A stretch of 8,590 nucleotides of DNA from Pirellulaceae bacterium (lineage in GTDB: Bacteria; Planctomycetota; Planctomycetia; Pirellulales; Pirellulaceae): positions 1 to 8,590 of the forward strand of contig JADLDX010000875.1 in assembly GCA_020846515.1 (NCBI GenBank). Direction: 5' to 3'. Numbering within the stretch: position 1 is the stretch's first letter; every line of letters begins with the position of its first letter. A program made the translations under genes and the position numbers. The notes beneath the pieces are model-generated. The model was not told the DNA's origin, searched no databases, and saw only the letters and a program-made list of their open reading frames with translations. Shown here piece after piece: positions 1 to 5,954 of this stretch.

Positions 1-63
1 AGCGGAACGTATCAGCCAAGCCGAATAGTCGCCCAGACCTGCAACGCTGTGAAGCATTTTAGA

Positions 64-133
64 AGCGGAACGGCGCAAGCCGTCCGGTATATCCCGGTAG
101 TTATAGGAACCGGAGGGCTTGCGCCCAACCGCT
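64..133. repeat. Palindromic intergenic element, copy 1
   Basis: Two 25-bp arms (64-88 and 109-133) are inverted copies matching at 21 of 25 positions, around a 20-bp centre. Each arm also folds by itself: the left one as ACGGC-GCAA-GCCGT (70-83), a GNRA-type tetraloop, and the right one as GGGC-TTGC-GCCC (115-126). A related element lies at 3418-3492 and a half copy at 5810-5834, so this is a repeated element rather than a chance hairpin. The 63 bases before it hold no clear gene. One + frame ends at TAG 60-62 and could be the tail of an upstream gene, but 19 codons are too few to judge. Confidence 0.75.
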
Positions 134-139
134 ACAAAT

Positions 140-203
140 GCTGAACCAGTCTACTGTTGAACCAGGTTACTGCTGAACCAGGTTACTGCTGAACCAGAGT
201 ATG
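140..203. repeat. 16-bp tandem repeat, about four units
   Basis: Units start at 140, 156, 172 and 188. All carry the core TGAACCAG; units 2 and 3 differ by one base, and units 1 and 4 diverge in the last six bases. The array lies in the leader of the FHA gene, 40 bp before its first ATG. A 16-bp spacing is about one and a half helical turns. It may be a cluster of protein-binding sites or a slippage product; the sequence does not decide between these. Confidence 0.8.
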
Positions 204-205
204 AT
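200..205 (+). promoter_or_regulatory. Candidate -10 box for the FHA gene
   Basis: TATGAT matches five of six bases of the sigma-70 -10 consensus and sits about 40 bp before the first ATG, at the end of the tandem repeat. No convincing -35 box lies 16-18 bp upstream, where the repeat is. If real, the promoter may depend on an activator bound to the repeat. This is a weak call. Confidence 0.25.
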
Positions 206-244
206 AGAGATCGAGAGAAAAAGTTCGGCTTATGGAACGCAGGG

Positions 245-1048
245 ATGCTCGACTTGGTACAGACCATGGCTTTGCCACACCAACCTTTTCTGAAGCCCAT
301 TTGGCATCCCATTCTGCCGCAGCGGCCGTCGATTGCGTCCCACGTCGAAGCAGCTCTAACCATGAGCAACCATGCCATGTATGCCCTGAACGAGTATGCC
401 GTGAACGAACCTGAAGCAGGCTCCAAGGGAGTGAATCGCGTTTCCGCCGAACATTCGATTCTGTGGATCGATGGTATCGGTGGCTATCTGCTATGGGACA
501 AACCTGAGATGGTCATTGGCCAGGCGGTGGCGGATGGTCACGCCGATGTCGGCATTACGGGTGATCTCAGTCGACGAGCAGCCGTGATTCGCCGCATGGG
601 CAGCGATTACTTGATCCAACCCTTGCAAGCGACCAAGCTCAATGGCCAGGCGATTGATCGTCCTCAATTGCTGCGTGATGGTATGGTGATTGAGCTGGGC
701 ACGTCGGTGAAGTTGCGGTTTAGTCGCTCCAACGCACTCAGCGGTACAGCCCGACTGGAAATGGTCAGCATTCATCGTTGGAAGCCGCATGTCGATGCGA
801 TCATGATGCTAGCGGATTGTTGCATCATTGGCCCACGTGCTGGCAGTCACATCGCCTGTCCCGAGTGGCCCAACGAAGTGTTGTTGGTGCAGAAGTCCAG
901 CGGCATAAGTGCAAGCCAGCTGTTTTCGCGTTGGCAACTGCGAACGGCCGAAGAGGTCTTAGTCAATGGTCAGCCGGTTAAAGGTCAGTTCCCTTTAGCC
1001 GCCGGCATGCATGTGCGCGGGGAAGAGTTTTCACTTAGTTTCGAATAA
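245..1048 (+). CDS. FHA-domain signalling protein
   Basis: A cytoplasmic protein of 267 residues with no signal peptide or membrane segment. Residues about 88-162 fit a forkhead-associated (FHA) domain, the fold that binds phosphothreonine peptides: IG at 91-92, DLSRRAAVIRR at 107-117, T-K-L-NG at 130-134, then LLRDGMVIELG and a final beta strand. Residues about 192-267 look like a second, degenerate FHA-like unit (IGPR at 195-198, NGQPV at 241-245). Two usual ligand-site features are altered in the first domain: the Arg after the first Gly is Gln93, and the His of SRxH is Ala112. Phosphopeptide binding is therefore uncertain. The first 40 residues show no domain, and ATG 362 (Met40) is an equally good start, since neither has a clear ribosome site. 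The Ser/Thr kinase gene follows 164 bp downstream on the same strand, the usual partner of FHA proteins. The gene ends in TAA. Confidence 0.75.
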   Translation: MLDLVQTMALPHQPFLKPIWHPILPQRPSIASHVEAALTMSNHAMYALNEYAVNEPEAGSKGVNRVSAEHSILWIDGIGGYLLWDKPEMVIGQAVADGHADVGITGDLSRRAAVIRRMGSDYLIQPLQATKLNGQAIDRPQLLRDGMVIELGTSVKLRFSRSNALSGTARLEMVSIHRWKPHVDAIMMLADCCIIGPRAGSHIACPEWPNEVLLVQKSSGISASQLFSRWQLRTAEEVLVNGQPVKGQFPLAAGMHVRGEEFSLSFE

Positions 1049-1212
1049 GTCTGCCAGTGGTCGATTTATGTAGGTGTGTTTTTCCAAGTTAAGTTCATCA
1101 ATTGTTGGATTGTACGGGCAAAGAGCGCCCTTGCGGCCACTGAAACCAGCCTTTGGAAATGCCGCCCAACTAATCCTTAAGCGCGTGCCGACAAACACAA
1201 AGTTGTATAGCC

Positions 1213-3396
1213 ATGCTCCAGTTACTTAACCCACTCAAAGCGGCCTTGAAGCAACCAGGTAATGGCAACCCGTCCGTCTCAGCGAATACTGCTGCAGCAG
1301 CTCCAGCCCAACAAGGCAAGGCTATGAAGTTCACACTCAGTACGGGCGACAAGCCGCTGGCCGGTTACACGATCAAACGGGGCGTCGGGATCGGTGGTTT
1401 TGGCGAGGTCTACTTTGCCGTCAATGATGCGGGCAAAGAGGTCGCGCTCAAACGTATCCAACGCAACCTGGACATCGAAGTCCGTGGGGTTCGTCAATGC
1501 CTGAACCTGAAGCATCCGAACTTGATTGCTCTGTACGACATCCAGTTCGACCAGGACCAACAGGGCTGGATCGTAATGGAATATGTGGCTGGGCCAAGTT
1601 TGCGCGACATGGTCGACCGCTACCCTAACGGCATGCCGGCCACGGAACTGCGCAGTTGGTTTTCGCAGATCGCCAGCGCGGTGACTTATTTGCATGACCA
1701 TGGCATCGTGCATCGCGATCTGAAGCCGGCCAACATCTTCGCCGATGAAGGCATCGTCAAGATCGGTGACTATGGCTTATCGAAGTTTATCTCCTGTTCG
1801 CGACGCGGCGGACAAACCGAAAGCGTAGGCACCTTTCACTACATGGCGCCTGAAATCGGCAAAGGTGAATATGGCAAAGAGATCGACATCTACGCATTAG
1901 GCATCATGCTGTACGAGATGGCCACCGGCTGTGTGCCCTTCGATGGCGAGAGCAGCCAAGAGATCATTATGAAGCATCTGACAGCCGATCCTGATCTATC
2001 GCGCGTCAGTTCGCCGGTGCGTGAGGTAGTGGCCAAGGCATTACAGAAAAACTCGGCTCATCGTTTCTCGGATGTCCGCGAAATGATTACCGCCTTAGGC
2101 ATGGAACTGGACCAGCGCTACATGGTGATCGATCGCCTGGCGGTCGGCAGTGCACCGGGAAACACTACTGGCAACCCAATTGGCAATGCTAAGCAGGCAG
2201 GGGCCGGCGGTCTGCCGCCAGTTCTGGAGCCGATCCCGTTGACGTACGCGGCCCCAGGCAGTGATCCGCCGCGGGGCGCTGCTGGCAAACCGGTCTCGAC
2301 AGAAACTCAAACGCGTCTGCGGCATGAAGAGCCGATCGCGCATATGGTGAAAGTTGGTTGGCGGCGCATGAGCGACGCTTGGAACACCAACCAACTGCCG
2401 GCCGGCGCTCGGGCTGCCGTGATCGCCGTGGTGATCATACTCAGCATCATGAACCTGGGGGCGATCATCGCTGTAGCCATATCGCTCGGCTCGATTTACC
2501 TGCCCTACTACATTATCTGGTCGATCGTGATGGGATCATCCGGTTCCCACAAAACGTCACCCAAAGCCTACGATGCGGCCACGCTGGCTCATAAACCAGC
2601 TGCCGCTCCCCTGCCGCCGGTTGTGCAACCAGTTGTACAGCGGGCCGTGGCCAAACCAGGTCCAGCCATTCGGCCACCAGTACCTAAGCCGCTGAGCATG
2701 AAACAATGGCGAGTAGCCAAACGTCGTCAGCTCGCCTTGGCCAAACCGAGCATGATCGGTGCCGAATTGACTGGCAGTTGGATGGGATCTGCCGTGGTTA
2801 TTGCCGTCTTCACGGCACTGGTCGCCATCTTTCAGATCGGCTCCGGTACCGTTGGACAGCCCTCCGTTGTTGGACTGGTGTGGTCGGCCGTCATGGCTTT
2901 CCTGTGTGCGACCGTCGCGATAACGCTAGGCAAACGCTGGCAGACCAGCGAAGGTGATTCAGCGCTGCGCAGTTTTATTCAATTGACCTTTGGCCTGGCC
3001 CTGGGTGGCGTGGCCTACTTGCTGAGCGAGTACTTGATGGTCCCTTGGCCGGCCATTGCCACCAAGCAGGGCTTTGGTGAGTTGCCAGTTCGACGCTGGA
3101 GTGGCTTCTTCGATGCCGACGGTGCACCGATGTTGGCTGCGTACCTGGCCTACTTTCCGCTCTTGATGGGACTGGTCCATTGGTGGAAGCAAGCCGATCC
3201 GCTGCGTCGGACGCATTTCAGTCTCTTCGCAGTTTTATGGACGGTGCTGATGGCGGGCCTGGTGCATTTGATCGTGCCGTTTCCACAACCCTGGGGCGCG
3301 CTGGTCTTCGCCGGCACTTCAGTCGCCGTGCAAATGGCGACCCCGTGGTATAACTCCGATGAACGCCTTGAATTAACTCAGCAACCCATGGTTTAG
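1213..3396 (+). CDS. Membrane-anchored Ser/Thr protein kinase
   Basis: A Hanks-type kinase of 727 residues that transfers phosphate from ATP to Ser/Thr of target proteins. The kinase domain covers about 50-300: glycine loop GVGIGGFGEV (57-66), ATP-binding Lys80 (ALK), likely helix-C Glu89, catalytic loop HRDLKPAN (167-174, base Asp169), metal-binding DYG (186-188) in place of DFG, APE (212-214) and DIYALG (225-230). All catalytic residues are present, so it should be active. A Gly/Pro-rich linker (about 315-395) leads to a hydrophobic stretch at 400-440 (one or two segments), then a Pro-rich basic linker (460-510) and about six more segments between 524 and 708. The family usually has a single segment and an extracellular sensor; here the C-terminal half is mostly membrane with no recognised domain. 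ATG 1324 (Met38) is an alternative start with AAGG just upstream, placing the start near the kinase domain. The 164-bp gap before the gene shows no clear promoter or terminator. Confidence 0.92.
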   Translation: MLQLLNPLKAALKQPGNGNPSVSANTAAAAPAQQGKAMKFTLSTGDKPLAGYTIKRGVGIGGFGEVYFAVNDAGKEVALKRIQRNLDIEVRGVRQCLNLKHPNLIALYDIQFDQDQQGWIVMEYVAGPSLRDMVDRYPNGMPATELRSWFSQIASAVTYLHDHGIVHRDLKPANIFADEGIVKIGDYGLSKFISCSRRGGQTESVGTFHYMAPEIGKGEYGKEIDIYALGIMLYEMATGCVPFDGESSQEIIMKHLTADPDLSRVSSPVREVVAKALQKNSAHRFSDVREMITALGMELDQRYMVIDRLAVGSAPGNTTGNPIGNAKQAGAGGLPPVLEPIPLTYAAPGSDPPRGAAGKPVSTETQTRLRHEEPIAHMVKVGWRRMSDAWNTNQLPAGARAAVIAVVIILSIMNLGAIIAVAISLGSIYLPYYIIWSIVMGSSGSHKTSPKAYDAATLAHKPAAAPLPPVVQPVVQRAVAKPGPAIRPPVPKPLSMKQWRVAKRRQLALAKPSMIGAELTGSWMGSAVVIAVFTALVAIFQIGSGTVGQPSVVGLVWSAVMAFLCATVAITLGKRWQTSEGDSALRSFIQLTFGLALGGVAYLLSEYLMVPWPAIATKQGFGELPVRRWSGFFDADGAPMLAAYLAYFPLLMGLVHWWKQADPLRRTHFSLFAVLWTVLMAGLVHLIVPFPQPWGALVFAGTSVAVQMATPWYNSDERLELTQQPMV

Positions 3397-3417
3397 CCGC
3401 AAGACCGTTCACATTTA

Positions 3418-3492
3418 AGCGGAGCAGCGCAAGCTGCCCGGTGTTCTGCGAGAAAAGCCAGACGGAACCGGACGGCTCGCGCCGATTCCGCT
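3418..3492. repeat. Palindromic intergenic element, copy 2
   Basis: Arms at 3418-3442 and 3467-3492 are imperfect inverted copies and match the arms of the element at 64-133. The left arm folds as GCAGC-GCAA-GCTGC (3424-3437) and the right as CGGC-TCGC-GCCG (3473-3484). Compared with copy 1, paired bases changed together (left stem A-T to G-C and G-C to A-T; right stem G-C to C-G) while loop type and stem length were kept. It lies in the 219-bp gap between the kinase and the membrane-protein gene and may end the kinase transcript. That role is inferred. Confidence 0.75.
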
Positions 3493-3547
3493 TTAAGTAG
3501 ATGGAAAATTGAACGGTATTGGGTTTAGCCGGCAGCTCAGCCACGCA

Positions 3548-3583
3548 GACGCCTAGCGTCATTTACTAAAGTGGGCCTCACTT
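3548..3583 (+). promoter_or_regulatory. Small inverted repeats before the membrane-protein gene
   Basis: A perfect 5-bp hairpin, GACGC-cta-GCGTC (3548-3560), is followed by a 15-bp near palindrome centred on 3576 (AAGTGGG / CTCACTT, six of seven pairs). They end 32 bp before ATG 3616. They could be an operator or leader structure for the membrane-protein/sigma pair, or chance. No clear -10/-35 pair was found here. Confidence 0.25.
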
Positions 3584-3615
3584 ACACGACCTGACGAAGT
3601 TCGGGATAATTGCTC

Positions 3616-5106
3616 ATGAACGAACATCAAATTGAAGACCTGGCCCGCGTGCTTTCCGCGCGACTGTGGCGCGGTGTGGTATTGCCCGGCTTGGGCTTGC
3701 AACTGGCTCTGCTCGGCGCCGTCTGCTTGTTGGCCAGCCCGCTTACCAGTCTATCGTGCTGGGCCCAAGACGATGGCGCCGCCGCGCTGCGAGCTGTGAA
3801 CCCCGACCCCGGCCCGCCCCCTGCCCCACCGCTGGACACCAAAGCTGATACTAAAGCTGATAGCAAAGCTGACAATCAAGCAGAACCAATAGCGGCCAAA
3901 ACAATTGGACCAGCTGTTGAATCGGCGGTTGAACCAGCGCCAGCATCCACGGCGGTCGCAGTGGATGACTCCGCGATTGCGGAACCGAAAGCGGCCCCCG
4001 CGGCAGTGGCTGAAGTCACTGCCGACTCAGAGATCAATACGCCAGAAGTTGAGACGATACAAGTTGAGTCAGCCCAAAGTCAGTCAGCCCAGAGTCAGTC
4101 GCCGACTCAACAGCCCGACACGGTGCGTGAGTTGTCGGTCGAACCGGCCCTCGAGTCGAAACCTCTGTTGCCAGCCGATCGGCCGAGGTGGGTAGGTGCT
4201 GCGCCTGACCTGTCGACCAGTGTGCATCGATTGTTCGTAGGTGGCTCGATCATGAGTACGGCCGCGCAGGCTCAAGCGTCCATTGACGAATCGATGATCG
4301 AAGCCGTGAAATCTTACCTGTCGCAAAACCTGGACATGGGTGGCGATGCCTACAAATTGCCAGTGACTGCGAACTTCATCCATCGCAATTTACTTGATCC
4401 ATCAAGTAATTACCTGGCCGAGTTGACGACCAGCCAAGGGCCCATGTATCAGCAATGGGTCGTCCTGCGAATCACTCCGGAACATCGCGAGAATTTTGCT
4501 GTCGAACTGAAACAAGTGCAGCAACGCGAACGCATGTCGCTCCTAGGCGTGGGCGTTTTAGGGCTGCTGACCTTAACCGGTATCGCCAATTTTGCTTTCC
4601 AACGTAGACGGCGACGGTATCCAACCACTCTGCCTCCCGCGACCATGGCATTGGTGCCCGGCCATGACCAGCCGATCTACGTCGCCGATCTACCCGGCTT
4701 GCAACAGCCACAGGTTGCTATCGTCAAGCCAACCAAGAAACGGGCTATCTTTCCGATGGTCTTGCTGATAGTGGTCGGCGTAGGGGCGATGTTGGCTTTG
4801 CTGACGGCCAGCATTAAGGTTAAGCGAGAGCGGTCAACTGCCACAGCCATCGAAGTTGATAACCAACTACGCGACGAGGTACGCGACTTTGTCAAGAACA
4901 AGGAGTATCGTGCCAGCGTCACCATCCATGGTAATAATATAGAAATCGTGCGCCGGCAGAGCGATGACCGCGCTGCTGGTGGTGACAGTGCTGATGATGA
5001 CCGCGCTAGTGGTGACAGTGCTGGTGATGTCCACGCTGGTGATGATCGGCGGCGTGCGAGAAACCGTGACGACGGCATCGACAACAACATGGACAAACGA
5101 AAATAG
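3616..5106 (+). CDS. Three-pass membrane protein of unknown function
   Basis: I do not recognise a family in this 496-residue protein. ATG 3616 is preferred over TTG 3610, with GGGA nine bases upstream. A hydrophobic segment (about 21-43) ends near a possible signal cleavage site (CWAQDD). Residues 50-190 are low-complexity, rich in Ala, Pro, Glu and Ser, with a TKAD-type four-residue repeat (75-90) and a Ser/Gln repeat (about 151-165). Residues about 195-300 look folded (for example WVVLRITPEHRENFAVELKQ). A second membrane segment (308-328) is followed by five or six basic residues, a short linker and a third segment (379-399). A charged region (403-447) and an Asp/Arg/Gly-rich tail follow. 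The topology suggests the 195-300 domain lies outside the cytoplasm. The sigma-factor gene starts 9 bp after the stop, so the two are probably co-transcribed and this protein might control the sigma factor. However, no HxxxCxxC zinc anti-sigma motif is visible, so an anti-sigma role is only a guess. Confidence 0.8.
   Translation: MNEHQIEDLARVLSARLWRGVVLPGLGLQLALLGAVCLLASPLTSLSCWAQDDGAAALRAVNPDPGPPPAPPLDTKADTKADSKADNQAEPIAAKTIGPAVESAVEPAPASTAVAVDDSAIAEPKAAPAAVAEVTADSEINTPEVETIQVESAQSQSAQSQSPTQQPDTVRELSVEPALESKPLLPADRPRWVGAAPDLSTSVHRLFVGGSIMSTAAQAQASIDESMIEAVKSYLSQNLDMGGDAYKLPVTANFIHRNLLDPSSNYLAELTTSQGPMYQQWVVLRITPEHRENFAVELKQVQQRERMSLLGVGVLGLLTLTGIANFAFQRRRRRYPTTLPPATMALVPGHDQPIYVADLPGLQQPQVAIVKPTKKRAIFPMVLLIVVGVGAMLALLTASIKVKRERSTATAIEVDNQLRDEVRDFVKNKEYRASVTIHGNNIEIVRRQSDDRAAGGDSADDDRASGDSAGDVHAGDDRRRARNRDDGIDNNMDKRK
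3838..3885 (+). repeat. 12-bp coding tandem repeat
   Basis: Three close units (3838-3849, 3850-3861, 3862-3873) built on CAAAGCTGA, plus a diverged fourth (3874-3885), encode TKAD, TKAD, SKAD and NQAE in the low-complexity region of the membrane protein. The period is a multiple of three, so unit gain or loss would change linker length without breaking the frame. Confidence 0.7.
4066..4110 (+). repeat. 15-bp coding tandem repeat
   Basis: Units at 4066-4080 and 4081-4095 differ at two positions; a third (4096-4110) shares only its start. They encode the Ser/Gln-rich stretch SAQSQ-SAQSQ-SPTQQ in the same linker as the 12-bp repeat. Confidence 0.65.
4963..5040 (+). repeat. Interspersed coding repeat, Asp/Arg-rich tail
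   Basis: The 12-mers GATGACCGCGCT (4963, 4996) and GGTGACAGTGCT (at 4981 and 5011) alternate, giving two units of 33 and 30 bp followed by a decayed half unit (5026-5040). They encode DDRA..GDSA motifs in the C-terminal tail of the membrane protein, after its last membrane segment. Confidence 0.65.
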
Positions 5107-5115
5107 CGGTGATTG

Positions 5116-5808
5116 ATGGCAGATAGTGCCGAACCGAGAGACATAGACAGTAGGAGTATCGACGCTGGGGCTTTCGATGCTGACCAGTTTCTGGTGCAGC
5201 GCATCGGCGAAGGCGACACTGGAGCCTGGGAGGAGCTGATCGCTCGCTATGAGGGCTGACTGCTGGCCTTTGTGGAACATCGACTGCGCAATCGGGCCAG
5301 CGCTGAGGACATTGTGCAAGAAACCTTTATCGGTTTCTTGAATAGCTTGCCCAACTACGATCGACGTCGGCCGCTTGAGAGTTATCTGTTCTCGATTTGT
5401 TCCTACAAGCTGACCGACCACTTGCGTCGCGAAGGGCGGCGTCCGGCGTTGGCGATGAGCCAAACGGGTGGTGGATCCAGTGAGGCGGCCTGGCAAGTAG
5501 TGGGACCGGGCGCGCGACCTGCCAGCAGCATTGCACGCAGTGGTGAACGCCGCGGATTAGAAGAGCAAGCTCTAGTGGCTGCCCTGCGCGACCAGATCGA
5601 CAAGTGGCGCGAACGTGGCGACTGGGTCAAACTACAGTGTATTGAGCTGCTGTTCGTCGTGGGCTTGGGTAACAAAGAAGCGGCCCAACTGCTGAAGATT
5701 ACGGAACAACAAGTCGCCAACTTCAAGTTCGACTTTCTCTCCCGAACCAAAGCACTGGTCGGTCGACAACACCTCAATGCCGAGGTTTTTCCTGAGTTGG
5801 ACACATAA
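5116..5808 (+). pseudogene. ECF-like sigma factor, frame interrupted by TGA
   Basis: Read through the TGA at 5257-5259 (codon 48), this frame encodes a 230-residue sigma-70-family protein of ECF size. Region 2 covers about 22-109: WEELIARYEG before the stop, then LLAFVEHRLRN, EDIVQETF (64-71, region 2.2) and a LESYLFSICSYKLTDHLRREGRR stretch (2.3-2.4) after it. A linker of about 40 residues leads to region 4 (150-217) with a helix-turn-helix around NKEAAQLLKITEQQVANFKF. The family match continues across the stop with no frame change, so the TGA replaces one residue, probably Arg (CGA to TGA is one transition). Start ATG 5116 has GGTGA three bases upstream and lies 9 bp after the membrane-protein stop, indicating an operon. 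The gene may be a recent pseudogene, carry a sequence error, be read through (TGA followed by C is a leaky context in E. coli), or restart at GTG 5272. In planctomycetes such sigma factors often occur with Ser/Thr kinases. Confidence 0.8.
5272..5808 (+). CDS. Sigma factor, open part after the TGA
   Basis: This is the longest uninterrupted part of the sigma-factor frame: 178 residues from GTG 5272, four codons beyond the TGA. If translation restarts here, the product loses the N-terminus and most of region 2.1. It keeps region 2.2 (core RNA polymerase contact, DIVQETF), regions 2.3-2.4 (-10 recognition) and region 4 (-35 recognition). The upstream context is poor for a true start: the nearest purine-rich site, GAGGGC at 5251-5256, is 15 bases away. 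I regard 5272 as an artefact of the stop rather than the native start. Confidence 0.5.
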   Translation: MEHRLRNRASAEDIVQETFIGFLNSLPNYDRRRPLESYLFSICSYKLTDHLRREGRRPALAMSQTGGGSSEAAWQVVGPGARPASSIARSGERRGLEEQALVAALRDQIDKWRERGDWVKLQCIELLFVVGLGNKEAAQLLKITEQQVANFKFDFLSRTKALVGRQHLNAEVFPELDT

Positions 5809-5809
5809 A

Positions 5810-5834
5810 GGCGGTCGCTCCGCCCGATTCCGCT
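5810..5834. repeat. Half copy of the palindromic element
   Basis: Starting one base after the sigma-factor stop, GGCGG-TCGCT-CCGCC (5810-5824) forms a 5-bp hairpin followed by CGATTCCGCT, the end of the right arm at 3467-3492. No left arm is nearby. It may be a decayed or solitary copy, and it may act as the 3' end structure of the membrane-protein/sigma transcript. Confidence 0.5.
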
Positions 5835-5882
5835 GGCAGTCGATAGAACGCCGTTCACGTTTCCTTTGGGGTCTAATTCTTG

Positions 5883-5888
5883 TATACT
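5883..5888 (+). promoter_or_regulatory. Candidate -10 box for the thioredoxin-like gene
   Basis: TATACT, five of six consensus bases, preceded by TG, lies about 67 bp before ATG 5955. The expected -35 position (around 5860-5865) has only a weak match. The sigma gene and a hairpin lie just upstream, so the downstream gene probably has its own promoter here. Confidence 0.4.
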
Positions 5889-5944
5889 ATCGCCGGATAA
5901 ACTTTTGCCGAATTTGTGGGCAATCGTAGACCTTACTTCTTTCT

Positions 5945-5948
5945 GGAG
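5945..5948 (+). promoter_or_regulatory. Ribosome binding site deciding the start at 5955
   Basis: GGAG six bases before ATG 5955 is the best-placed Shine-Dalgarno site in the window. It fixes the start, which also places the signal peptide at the N-terminus. The upstream in-frame GTG 5916 would add 13 residues ahead of the signal peptide. Confidence 0.6.
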
Positions 5949-5954
5949 CTCATT

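Noticed and set aside
1..62. 3' end of an upstream gene finishing at TAG 60-62
   Set aside because: Only 19 codons with no recognisable motif; another frame stays open further into the repeat element. It cannot be told from chance.
3838..4110. CRISPR-like array
   Set aside because: The repeats are 12-15 bp, directly adjacent without spacers, and lie in frame within a coding region.
5257..5301. Selenocysteine insertion at the sigma-factor TGA
   Set aside because: A hairpin follows the TGA, but its loop lacks the expected SelB-type signal, the position is not a conserved Cys in this family, and the likely ancestral residue is Arg. Kept only as a low-interest lead.
4867..5496. Long - strand frames opposite the membrane-protein and sigma genes
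   Set aside because: They are antisense shadows of genes with clear protein features, have repetitive composition and match no recognisable domain.
5916..5954. GTG 5916 as the start of the thioredoxin-like gene
   Set aside because: It would put 13 residues ahead of a clear signal peptide, and ATG 5955 has a well-placed GGAG.
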